Virus record (IMG/VR): IMGVR_UViG_3300048586_000594
Span: 1 to 22,877 of that record
DNA length: 22,877 nucleotides
Source: a virus
Reading direction: 5' to 3' (one strand)
Positions 15,001 to 20,933 of this stretch are shown here, in pieces. Position 1 is the stretch's first letter. Every line of letters starts with the position of its first letter. Position numbers and translations under genes: made by a program. The notes below the pieces were generated by a model. It ran no database searches. It saw only the letters and a list, made by a program, of their open reading frames with translations, and had not been told where the DNA came from.

Positions 15001-15428
15001 TCTGGCCCCTCGACGCCTACACCCCGGCGCACGCATGGAGCAGCGGCACGCTGACGGTGACCGTGGGCGATGGGTACATCCCGGCGAAGTACTTCGCGCT
15101 GAAGGACCCGATTGCCAGTTTCGACACGCCCGGCCAGTACATCCGGCTGGAAGCGGACGTCTGGAGCAACGACGAGATCGATTCCTTCCACTGGACGTTC
15201 GGCGGGGTGATGCTGGGCTTGGCGAAAAAGACCGCCGCCGGGTATCAGATCCTCAGCAGCGGCCTGTGGCGCCGCGGCGATTTCACCGCATCCACCGCAT
15301 GGCTGCGCCTGTACGAAGCGCCCGGCGTGGGCGAGACCTGGCATGTGCTGATCGGCTTGCGCGGCCACGCCACGAAGGTGGCGAAGGTGCGCAGCCTGCG
15401 CGTGTTCCGCAGCGGGGTGATCGACTGA
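11979..15428 (+). CDS. J-like tail tip attachment protein
   Basis: A 1149-aa protein, the largest gene of the tail tip, starting at GTG 11979 in a GTGA overlap. Residues 1 to about 600 are conserved-looking hub sequence. They include MHFAWCRAADALHKVEAG, a block at about 330-400 (FGLCTAYDSDAESPWDFIQRICNVAGA), and IIEWQEEATVPAEMVNSVAVTW, which resembles the putative phage tail (Phage-tail_3-type) domain. At 764-782 there is a Gly-rich hinge. Beyond it lie ~370 residues of beta-rich modules (NVIPNGDFADAGDLAEW, typical of carbohydrate-binding-like units) with lower GC3. In lambda-like phages this protein contacts the receptor, so the C-terminus probably determines host range. Short overlaps place it in the late operon. 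Confidence 0.85.
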   Translation: MSLKPKAPTIGYHYKWAMHFAWCRAADALHKVEAGAKSVWEGFAYQNSQITINAPECWGGEKAEGGVTGTMDVLFGGATQGANSYLAGVFGGPQTGNRNVVSTVFRGGRYGAFVPNPKPMHMLWECIHAMFPGGVAWYPEKAAIPLADSEITVLVDPDVLLDANDSSLNGSGGGFDFYVPPGATIVVTLGASATGWSFTPSDDYQPYNYSYLTWWNRFGIANLDAPGVNEGNFWPDRYGTAAEAYAAHASDEAELPAPAGGNYRLYLWDAEIDDNRGTGSFAVSYRRPTGINAMNPAHIIYDALTGEEMQGEPTGLIDEASFMAAADTLFAEGFGLCTAYDSDAESPWDFIQRICNVAGAACSQSRITGLYYLDLIRNDYDIEDLPIIGDDDIIEWQEEATVPAEMVNSVAVTWFDVLNKEERTTAPVVALGHVRTSGEVIPQTSVYKEIPFEDIALRCAKRDVDGKSKPLRKFSLTVQRKHRFLRPSMPFRLQAPKRGIADMVCRLGQISHGVHLDGRVRMVAVQDIFGLPSAVHISPITPPIEETDPTASALAVAIEAPYMELAGTLSATDLAAVGEEAGYLLTGASAPTRGQRYAIYSALLAETLERRATADFAPHATTAGAALPLDSTVALATQTLPERITEGEWALWDDEIIRVDSIIGGVLTMGRGCADTVPAAHAAGTTILFMGAWGGSDLREYVVGDELAVKLPTSTGSEEQPLADVDQLDVEFRQRQFRPYPPGNLVLNGEPFYTSGAIIPSPPGGGGGGGGGGGGPGGGAPGEDRYLIYTPDGLPASRELGPNGGFADDAPFPYPPPEVFGSNVIPNGDFADAGDLAEWTLRDWSALPALTWTIDTGKLRYAGDPNADGGYRSTIAARHANYTMGAAPFTLWRAHVSAKVRTLTPGTKAQVGIIVSGIGVGDYLSAPVEVSSEQTISYEMDLPFAVLEGGVRLRYPSIRPTLKVTTDAGAATALWDDASLEFEDVSPAFTEIFPAGVDMLGGDTDWDIWPLDAYTPAHAWSSGTLTVTVGDGYIPAKYFALKDPIASFDTPGQYIRLEADVWSNDEIDSFHWTFGGVMLGLAKKTAAGYQILSSGLWRRGDFTASTAWLRLYEAPGVGETWHVLIGLRGHATKVAKVRSLRVFRSGVID
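14268..14324 (+). repeat. Glycine hinge, G-rich low-complexity coding tract
   Basis: Twelve consecutive Gly codons (14268-14303, residues 764-775) are followed by Pro, three Gly, Ala, Pro and Gly. Codons vary (GGC, GGG, GGA, GGT), so this is not a perfect microsatellite. It separates the conserved hub from the C-terminal beta modules. The + strand has clustered G runs that could form a quadruplex. Confidence 0.8.
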
Positions 15429-15429
15429 C

Positions 15430-15804
15430 ATGCTGACCCTGACCTGGCAAGACCACAACCGCCTCCTCCAGGCCGATCAAGTCGTTGCCTACGACGACGG
15501 CGACACCGGCCGCGAAGACGGCCAGCAGACCATTGTCGAGTGGCGCTTCGGCGCCAGCAGCACCGGCCCCTGGGGCGCGCCCACCATCAGCACCGTGACC
15601 GCTCCGCAGACCGCCAGCTACGACCCGCCCGGCGACGGCTGGGTGCAGATCACCTGCTACACCATCCGCGATGGGCTGGTGAGTTGGCAGGCGCATGTGG
15701 GGGTGCTGCAGGTGGTGGGCGGCGGCCTGTTCGATCCGACCCCATACGAAGACGAAGACGGCGACCTCTACGTCGACCAAGACGCCAACATCTACGAGGG
15801 CTGA
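15430..15804 (+). CDS. Small tail-tip/fibre-associated protein, unknown
   Basis: A 124-aa protein starting at ATG 15430, 1 bp after the J-like stop. Residues about 35-95 (IVEWRFGASSTGPWGAPTIS, then DPPGDGWVQITCYTIRDGLVSWQAHVGVLQV) are beta-rich and could form an Ig- or FN3-like fold. The acidic C-terminus (PYEDEDGDLYVDQDANIYEG) has regularly spaced Asp residues, similar to a calcium-binding loop, though no standard EF-hand is present. Position among receptor-binding genes suggests a virion accessory or fibre partner. I do not recognise the family. Confidence 0.6.
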   Translation: MLTLTWQDHNRLLQADQVVAYDDGDTGREDGQQTIVEWRFGASSTGPWGAPTISTVTAPQTASYDPPGDGWVQITCYTIRDGLVSWQAHVGVLQVVGGGLFDPTPYEDEDGDLYVDQDANIYEG

Positions 15805-15807
15805 CCC

Positions 15808-16350
15808 ATGCCGAACAAGCGTTTCAACGACAACCCCGCGCTGATCGCGCTGGCCGGCACCGAGATCCTGGCCGGCACCTCGATCGCTGGTGGCAGCGCG
15901 GATCCCACGGGCAGCATTGCTGCTGGGCAAGACATCAAGGTGTCGGTGGCGAAGCTACGCGACTGGCTGGCGCAGAACGGCACGAAAACCTGCCTGGCGA
16001 TCGCCTGCAGCGATGAGTCCACCGCGCTGACCGCCGGGACCAACAAGGCGAAGTTCATCAACCCGTTCCCGACCGTCTTCAACGTGGTTGCAGTGGTGGC
16101 ATCGCTGTCCGCGGCGCAGACCAGCGGCAGCATCTTCACTGTCGACATCAACGAGGCGGGCACCTCGATCCTGTCGACCAAGCTCACCATCGACAACGAC
16201 GAGACCAACAGCAGCACCGCGGCCACGCCGGCGGTCATCAGCGACGGCGCGATCGCGGCCTTCGCGGAGGTCGGCGTTGACATCGACCAGGTCGGCGGTG
16301 GACAGGCCAAGGGCCTGAAGGTGTACCTGATCGGGTGGCTGTCGCCGTGA
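15808..16350 (+). CDS. Putative tail fibre / virion surface protein
   Basis: A 180-aa protein starting at ATG 15808. The N-terminal 55 residues (NDNPALIALAGTEILAGTSIAGG, then DIKVSVAKLRDWLAQNG) look like a fibre attachment segment. Residues about 60-180 form one beta domain (CLAIACSDESTALTAGTNKAKF; FTVDINEAGTSILSTKLTI; AATPAVISDGAIAAFAEVGV; AKGLKVYLIGW). I recognise this module from many phage tail-fibre and adhesin-type proteins, where it probably assembles as a trimeric or collar-like domain. It ends in a GTGA overlap with the LamG protein, so the two are likely made together and may form one receptor-binding structure. Confidence 0.65.
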   Translation: MPNKRFNDNPALIALAGTEILAGTSIAGGSADPTGSIAAGQDIKVSVAKLRDWLAQNGTKTCLAIACSDESTALTAGTNKAKFINPFPTVFNVVAVVASLSAAQTSGSIFTVDINEAGTSILSTKLTIDNDETNSSTAATPAVISDGAIAAFAEVGVDIDQVGGGQAKGLKVYLIGWLSP

Positions 16351-17216
16351 GCCGGGTCATCGTCCCGCGTCGAAGCCTGATTCTGCCGAGCCGCTTCCGG
16401 CAGAAGCAGGGCGGGTTCATCATGAACCCGTATGCACATGGCGGTTCCGCAGACGATGGCATCAGCTTCGCCAACGTCCGATTGCTGTTGCACGGTGACG
16501 GCGCGGACGGCGCGACCAGCATCACCGACAGCAGCAGCTACGCGCGCACGATGACGCGGGTTGGCACCTCTGAAATCGACACCGCGCAGAGCGTGTTCGG
16601 CGGTTCATCGCTCTACATTCCCGCCAGCACCAGCGGCTGGACGTGCGTGTCCGATGCGAACCTGGACATGCGCACCGGCGCCTTCCAGCTTGACTGGCGG
16701 CACCGCCTTGCGGCCAACCTGACCAGCACCTCGCAGTTCGACACGGTGCTGGCGATGGTCAATGGCGACACGTGGTTCTATGAGTGGGCGATAGGCCTCG
16801 ATCGCAACTACATCCGGTTTTACTACGGGCGCCGCGGCATCACCTCCGGCGGCATCCGCTGGCTGCTGCCGGGCGGCTACGACTTCGGCACGCTGGGCGG
16901 CGTGCAGGTCGCGTGCTCAATCGCCCGAGACACCTCAGGCAAGTGGGGCGCATGGGTCGATGGCAACCGATGCACGCAATACCAGACAGCCGCGCAATCC
17001 GGCTCCCCGGCATGGGGCGGCGTCACCACTGGCACCTTGACCGATGGAACCGATTTCGGGTCATCCGGCACCCGCACCTTGAACGTGGGCAGGTTCTGGA
17101 CGTTCAGCGGGCTGGCCGTGGATAAGCACATCGATGAGCTGCGCTATGTGACCGGCCAGAGCCGCGACGTAACCAGCGATTACACCCCGCTCGCGTCGGC
17201 ATTCCCGAACAGCTGA
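16347..17216 (+). CDS. LamG-like lectin-domain tail adhesin
   Basis: A 289-aa protein. The start is GTG 16347, overlapping the previous stop (GTGA) and giving MSRVIVPRRSLILPSRFRQK, an N-terminus that looks like a virion-binding tag. An ATG at 16335 in frame is less likely. Residues about 40-280 fit a concanavalin A/LamG-type jelly roll: VRLLLHGDGADGATSITDSS, SVFGGSSLYIP, then an IARDTSGKWGAWVDGNR strand pair and KHIDELRYVTGQSRDVTSDYTP near the end. Such domains bind glycans, so a receptor-binding role on the host surface is likely. Its composition is less GC3-biased than the head genes. It is the last late gene and ends 3 bp from the convergent integrase. Confidence 0.75.
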   Translation: MSRVIVPRRSLILPSRFRQKQGGFIMNPYAHGGSADDGISFANVRLLLHGDGADGATSITDSSSYARTMTRVGTSEIDTAQSVFGGSSLYIPASTSGWTCVSDANLDMRTGAFQLDWRHRLAANLTSTSQFDTVLAMVNGDTWFYEWAIGLDRNYIRFYYGRRGITSGGIRWLLPGGYDFGTLGGVQVACSIARDTSGKWGAWVDGNRCTQYQTAAQSGSPAWGGVTTGTLTDGTDFGSSGTRTLNVGRFWTFSGLAVDKHIDELRYVTGQSRDVTSDYTPLASAFPNS

Positions 17217-17219
17217 GTC

Positions 17220-18311
17220 CTACCGCCCCGCCACATCCTCCGGCTTCAGGTGTGTATAGCGCTTCAGCGTCGCCCAGCTTTCGTGCAGCGTGAACTGCGC
17301 CACTTCGTGGATGGGGTGGCCAAGTTCGAATAACCGGCTGGTGGCTTCGTGCCGCAGGTCGTGGAAGTGCAGATCCTCGATGCCCAGCACCTTCATGCCG
17401 CGGGTGAAGGCGGCGCCGATCGCGTCCGTGTTGAACGGGAAGATGCGCGGCACCTCGGTGGTGGTGCCGTCGCTGTTGACCACGTGCCGCTTCGGTTGGC
17501 GTTCGATGATCGCCCAGGCCGCCTCCGACATGCGGAAGTGCTTGTGGTTCCCGATCTTCTTACGCGGGTGCTTGACGTCGCGCAGCAGGGCGGTGCGCTT
17601 GGCGGGCTCGAGGTCGGCCCACTGCAGGCGGGTGATTTCCTCCATGCGGCGGGCGCTGGCCAGCGCGAAGCGGACGATATCGCCCATCGGCAGGGCGCCG
17701 CGGCGGCCGTCCATGAACGCCAGGATGATCGCTTCTTCGCCCCGATAGTCGCCGTGCGCAGCCTTCAGGCGCCGCTCCCGGGTCTTCGGCTTGGCGATGG
17801 TGCGCTCCTGGCGCAGGAACTCGCTGGCGTCCTCCAGCGCCTGCAGCGGCACCGGCACGCGCAGCTTGGCGGCCACCGACTTGAACACCTGCCTCAGCCA
17901 GATCACGTCATTGCCCGCCGTGGCCGGCCCGGCGCCGGCATCGCGGCGGCTGTCGATGTAGTCGATGAAGTCGCTGGCGCCCATCCGGTCCGCCCGCTTG
18001 TCCGCCAGCGCGCCCAGCTTCAGGCGCAGCAGGTCCGCCTTTTTCGTGCGGCCCCACGGTTCCTCCGGCCGCTCCCGGCCTTCATACCAGGTCACCATCT
18101 CGCCGATGGTCATGCGCTTGCCGACCGCCTCGCCGCGGGCGCGCTGGCCTTCCAGTTCGGCCTCCCGTCGGCGGATCCATTCCTTCGCCAGCGCCGCGGT
18201 GCCGAAGGTCTGCGATTCGGTGTGCACCAGCACCCCGTCCCGCTTGACCCGGATTTGCGCGGTGTGCCGAACACCGCCAGACTTGCTGCGCCGCGCTACG
18301 ATCGTTCCCAT
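17220..18311 (-). CDS. int: Tyrosine site-specific integrase, dusA-associated type
   Basis: A 363-aa phage integrase of the tyrosine recombinase family, reading away from dusA. Catalytic residues are visible: Arg222 (RRMEEITRL), Lys247 (DVKHPRKK), His317-x-x-Arg320 (HFHDLRHEATSRL), His343 (LHESWATLKRY) and nucleophile Tyr352. The N-terminal ~60 residues (arm-binding type, with SKSGGVRHTAQIRVKRDG) and a SAM-like core-binding domain at about 68-165 complete the expected layout. The gene starts at 18311, 83 bp from dusA, the arrangement known for integrases that insert into the dusA 5' end. No terminator separates its 3' end from the convergent late operon. No excisionase gene is visible nearby. 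Confidence 0.95.
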   Translation of the reverse strand: MGTIVARRSKSGGVRHTAQIRVKRDGVLVHTESQTFGTAALAKEWIRRREAELEGQRARGEAVGKRMTIGEMVTWYEGRERPEEPWGRTKKADLLRLKLGALADKRADRMGASDFIDYIDSRRDAGAGPATAGNDVIWLRQVFKSVAAKLRVPVPLQALEDASEFLRQERTIAKPKTRERRLKAAHGDYRGEEAIILAFMDGRRGALPMGDIVRFALASARRMEEITRLQWADLEPAKRTALLRDVKHPRKKIGNHKHFRMSEAAWAIIERQPKRHVVNSDGTTTEVPRIFPFNTDAIGAAFTRGMKVLGIEDLHFHDLRHEATSRLFELGHPIHEVAQFTLHESWATLKRYTHLKPEDVAGR

Positions 18312-18314
18312 TGG

Positions 18315-18393
18315 TGCTACATGGCCGGTTGCGTAGCACGCACTGTAGCATTTCGGTTAGCCAATACCCGGGAAAACACGGAAATACGTAGCG
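18315..18393. repeat. Four GTAGCA-type hexamers between int and dusA
   Basis: TGCTAC at 18315-18320 (GTAGCA on the other strand), GTAGCA at 18333-18338 and 18345-18350, and GTAGCG at 18388-18393. The middle two are direct repeats 12 bp apart. The cluster lies beside the integrase start and the presumed attachment core, where arm-type integrase or excisionase sites would be expected. They could equally be operators for the int promoter. The sequence repeats are certain; their role is inferred. Confidence 0.5.
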
Positions 18394-18394
18394 A

Positions 18395-19429
18395 ATGCAG
18401 CAGGCAGGAACCCCAACAGAATCAGCCTCTAAGCCGCGCAGCCCTTATGTTTCAGGCAATATCAGGCTGTCCGTCGCCCCCATGATGGACTGGACCGATT
18501 CGCATTGCCGGGCCTTCCACCGCGTGCTGGCGCCGCATGCGCGCCTGTACAGCGAGATGGTCCACGCGAACGCGGTGATCCACGGCGACCGCGCGCGCCT
18601 GCTGGCGATGAACGCGTCCGAGCACCCGGTGGCGTTGCAGCTGGGCGGCAGCGAGCCGGCGTTGCTGGCACAGGCCGCACGGATCGGCGCCGAGGCCGGC
18701 TTCGACGAGATCAACCTCAATTGCGGCTGCCCGTCCGACCGCGTGCAGGCCGGGCGCTTCGGCGCCTGCCTGATGCGCGAGCCAGCGCTGGTCGCCGACA
18801 GCGTGGCGGCGATGATCGCGGCGGTTCCCGGGGTGCCGGTGACGGTGAAATGCCGTCTCGGTGTGGACGACGACCACGAGTGGGAGCGTTTCCTCGCCTT
18901 CATCGACGCCATCGCCCAAGCGGGCTGCGCGACCTTCGTGGTGCATGCACGCAATGCCTGGCTGCAGGGCCTGTCGCCGAAGGAAAACCGCGAGGTGCCG
19001 CCGCTGCGCTACGACTGGGCGTATCGGTTGAAGCAGGAACGCCCGCAGTTGCAGGTGATCGTCAACGGCGGCATTGCCGACGCCGCGGAAGCGACCGCGC
19101 ACCTGGCCCATGTCGAGGGCGCGATGCTCGGTCGCGCGGCGTACCACACGCCTTACCTGCTGCACGAACTGGATGTCGCGTGGTTCGGCGGTACGCTGCG
19201 TTCGCGCGTGGAACTGCTGCGTGCCTATCGCCCGTACGTGGACGCACAGTTGGCGAAGGGCGTGTTCCTCAAGCACATCACCCGGCACGTGCTCGGCCTG
19301 TTCGCCGGCCAGCCCGGCGGGCGTGCGTTCCGCCAGGTGCTGAGCGAAGGCGCGCACAAGCCGGGCCCCGACTGGGCGCTGGTCGAACAGGCGCTGGCGC
19401 TGACCGAACGCAGGGAGCAGGCGGCATGA
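18395..19429 (+). CDS. dusA: tRNA-dihydrouridine(20/20a) synthase DusA
   Basis: A 344-aa FMN enzyme that uses NADPH to reduce uridine to dihydrouridine at D-loop positions 20/20a of tRNA. Clear DusA motifs: LSVAPMMDWTDSHCR (residues 25-39), EINLNCGCPSDRVQAG with catalytic Cys112, FGACLM, VTVKCRLGVDD, FVVHARNAWLQGLSPKENR, and IVNGGIAD. The first ~24 residues (MQQAGTPTESASKPRSPYVSGNIR) are unlike normal DusA, which begins just before LSVAPMMDWTD. They are probably encoded by the prophage end after integration. ATG 18395 is the only in-frame ATG before the core and has only a weak ribosome site (GGAA 18380-18383). The enzyme therefore looks functional but with a replaced 5' end and promoter. Confidence 0.95.
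   Translation: MQQAGTPTESASKPRSPYVSGNIRLSVAPMMDWTDSHCRAFHRVLAPHARLYSEMVHANAVIHGDRARLLAMNASEHPVALQLGGSEPALLAQAARIGAEAGFDEINLNCGCPSDRVQAGRFGACLMREPALVADSVAAMIAAVPGVPVTVKCRLGVDDDHEWERFLAFIDAIAQAGCATFVVHARNAWLQGLSPKENREVPPLRYDWAYRLKQERPQLQVIVNGGIADAAEATAHLAHVEGAMLGRAAYHTPYLLHELDVAWFGGTLRSRVELLRAYRPYVDAQLAKGVFLKHITRHVLGLFAGQPGGRAFRQVLSEGAHKPGPDWALVEQALALTERREQAA
18464..18499 (+). other. Presumed prophage attachment region in dusA
   Basis: This stretch encodes RLSVAPMMDWTD, the most conserved DusA N-terminal block. It is the known insertion region of dusA-associated integrases, and DusA-like sequence starts here abruptly. The attachment core should lie in or just upstream of it. Only one copy is in the window, so the exact core cannot be defined; the other copy should lie at the left end of the prophage. 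Confidence 0.5.
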
Positions 19430-20337
19430 TCACCCGCGACATCGATGCCTTCGTCGCCTTCGCGCGCAACGCTGCCGCCGATTTCGGCCCGGCGACCGCA
19501 CGTGCGGCGTTCCTGGTGGCACCCGACGGCTTCGCCCTGGCCGAACAGTCGGCGCAGGACAACGCGTACATGGCCGATGCCGCGGCCTTCGACGCGCAAC
19601 GCGCCTCGATGGAGCATCGCGACCTGCAGCGCGCGATCTCCGCGGTGCTGCCGACGGTGTGCTTCGCCGGCGATCCTGCCACCCCCGACGCGGTGTTTCC
19701 CAACAATGTCTTCGGCACCGCCGCCGGCACGTACATCCTCGGCCGCATGCGCCACGAAGTGCGCCAGCGCGAGGCGACGCGCGCTGACATCCGTGGCTTT
19801 TTCCGCGACGTGCTGGGCTACGCCGGAACCGACCTCTCCACCCAACCGCATCCTTGCGAGCTGACCGGCGCGCTGGTGATCGACCGCGCACGCGGCCTGG
19901 GCTTCTGCGGCCTGTCCGAGCGCTGCGACGAGGCGGGCGCCGCGCTGATGCACGAGGCCTTCGGCCTGCGCGCGACCCTGATGTTCGACCTGGCCCCCGG
20001 CGAGTACCACACCAACGTGGTGCTGGCGGTGCTGGCGGGTCGTGCCACGGTGCTGTGCCCGCGCGGGTTCGCCGATGCCGCCGTGCCGGAGGCCATTGCC
20101 GGGCTGTACGCACCGCATGCGCTGGTCTGTGACGCCACCGAACATGCCGCGTTCGCTGGCAATTGCATTGCCTTGTCCGCGGAGACCGTGTGGATGAGCG
20201 CACGCGCGGACGCGGCACTGACCGGGGTCCATCGCGCGCAACTGGCGACGGCGGGGTTCCGGGTCGAGACCGTGGCGTTGGCGGCGATCGAAGCGGCGGG
20301 CGGCTCGTTGCGCTGCTGCATCGGTGAGGTGTTCTGA
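19426..20337 (+). CDS. CtlX-like citrulline/arginine-type hydrolase
   Basis: A 303-aa member of the amidinotransferase/dimethylargininase superfamily, closest in pattern to the CtlX (FN0238-like) group, which acts on citrulline- or arginine-type substrates. Motifs: DAVFPNNVFGT (residues 88-98), ALVIDRARGLGFCGLSERCD, EYHTNVVLAV with catalytic His195, FAGNCIAL, and the C-terminal LRCCIGEVF with Cys297 as likely nucleophile. Length is normal for the group (about 300). ATG 19426 overlaps the dusA stop (ATGA), implying co-transcription, so it shares the promoter altered by prophage insertion. The exact substrate cannot be read from the sequence. No signal peptide; cytoplasmic. Confidence 0.8.
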   Translation: MITRDIDAFVAFARNAAADFGPATARAAFLVAPDGFALAEQSAQDNAYMADAAAFDAQRASMEHRDLQRAISAVLPTVCFAGDPATPDAVFPNNVFGTAAGTYILGRMRHEVRQREATRADIRGFFRDVLGYAGTDLSTQPHPCELTGALVIDRARGLGFCGLSERCDEAGAALMHEAFGLRATLMFDLAPGEYHTNVVLAVLAGRATVLCPRGFADAAVPEAIAGLYAPHALVCDATEHAAFAGNCIALSAETVWMSARADAALTGVHRAQLATAGFRVETVALAAIEAAGGSLRCCIGEVF

Positions 20338-20376
20338 GGCCGCGCGGCATGACCGCCATCACGACGTCACCACCAA

Positions 20377-20413
20377 CCTGAACGCCGCGGTATCCTGTTC
20401 AGGAAACTTCAGG
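20377..20413. promoter_or_regulatory. TTCAGG repeats upstream of PepSY-phoPQ genes
   Basis: Within the 132-bp gap before the PepSY-like gene, TTCAGG occurs at 20398-20403 and 20408-20413, direct repeats 10 bp apart. An inverted copy, CCTGAA, lies at 20377-20382; CCTGAAC/GTTCAGG make a 7-bp inverted repeat. Tandem half-sites one helical turn apart are typical of OmpR/PhoP-family regulators, so this may be an autoregulatory PhoP site. No convincing -35/-10 pair was identified. Confidence 0.4.
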
Positions 20414-20469
20414 GCCGATTCACCGGCTGCGCCCAGAATTGCGCCATCCCTCCCGCAGGTGCTGTTGCC

Positions 20470-20874
20470 ATGTCCCGTCGTCGCCCCCCAACGCTGAAGC
20501 TGCTGACCATCGCCATCCTGGCGGTGCTGCCGGCGCTGTCCGCGCATGCGGGGCCGCAGTCGCAGGACCGTAGCCGAACCCAGGAACGTGACGACAACCG
20601 CGACGGCCGCAAGGATTCGCGCAGCAGCCTGTCCGACGCCGTGCGCCAGGTCGAACGCGATACCCGCGGCGAGGTGCTGTCCGCCGAGCGCGTGCAGTAC
20701 GACGGCCGCGACATGCACCGGGTCAAGGTGGTCGACGACCAGGGCCGGGTGCGCGTCTTTATGCAGGATCCGCAGCGCCGTGATGGCGACAACGGCAATA
20801 CGCCGCCGCCGCGCAGCAACGACAGCCGGAGTTCGCAGCGCCGGCCGCCGCCTGCACGCGACGACGACGACTGA
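20470..20874 (+). CDS. Small secreted PepSY-like protein upstream of phoP
   Basis: A 134-aa exported protein. Residues 1-27 form a Sec signal peptide (KLLTIAILAVLPALSAHA, cleavage after AHA). The mature protein starts with a very hydrophilic Arg/Asp/Gln/Ser region. It then has one PepSY-like module at about 52-100 (SLSDAVRQVERDTRGEVLSAERVQYDGRDMHRVKVVDDQGRVRVFMQD), the pattern of 'helix, GEVLSAE, beta hairpin'. The C-terminus is low-complexity Pro/Arg/Ser ending in four Asp. Small PepSY proteins encoded just upstream of phoPQ-type systems are common in this bacterial family and may tune periplasmic sensing; that role is inferred. It lies 59 bp upstream of phoP, probably in one operon. Confidence 0.75.
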   Translation: MSRRRPPTLKLLTIAILAVLPALSAHAGPQSQDRSRTQERDDNRDGRKDSRSSLSDAVRQVERDTRGEVLSAERVQYDGRDMHRVKVVDDQGRVRVFMQDPQRRDGDNGNTPPPRSNDSRSSQRRPPPARDDDD

Positions 20875-20933
20875 TCCGGCAGCCTGAGTTCGACCGCACT
20901 TCCACGCGGCATCCAATTTTCGAAGGAGTCACC

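Larger units (their letters stand above)
1..18460. mobile_element. Right (late-gene) part of an integrated siphophage
   Basis: Collinear head, lysis, tail, fibre and integrase genes form a single prophage whose left end lies outside the window. The order after the capsid gene (Z-like, FII-like, U-like, tail tube, G/GT, tape measure, tail tip, J-like) is that of lambda-type long-tailed phages. The right boundary is drawn inside the 5' end of dusA because the integrase starts 83 bp from that gene and recognisable DusA sequence begins only at about 18464. The exact junction needs comparison with an empty site or the left end. No interrupted structural genes are seen, so the late region looks intact. 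Early, repressor and packaging genes are not in view. Confidence 0.9.

Noticed and set aside
12474-15458. 994-aa minus-strand open frame opposite the J-like gene
   Set aside because: Val/Gly/Arg/His-rich antisense shadow; no ribosome site or domain, and the + strand gene is well supported.
18312-18460. tRNA gene as the integration target
   Set aside because: No cloverleaf or conserved TTCGAAT-like T-loop was found by eye; the integrase neighbours the dusA protein-coding gene.
18505-19425. Open frame upstream of and continuous with the CtlX-like gene, inside dusA
   Set aside because: Its N-terminal 300 residues are Arg/Gly-rich shadow of dusA; the true start is ATG 19426 in the ATGA overlap.
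20338-20376. Terminator after the CtlX-like gene
   Set aside because: Only a short GCCGCGCGGC palindrome without a T-run is present; too weak to call.
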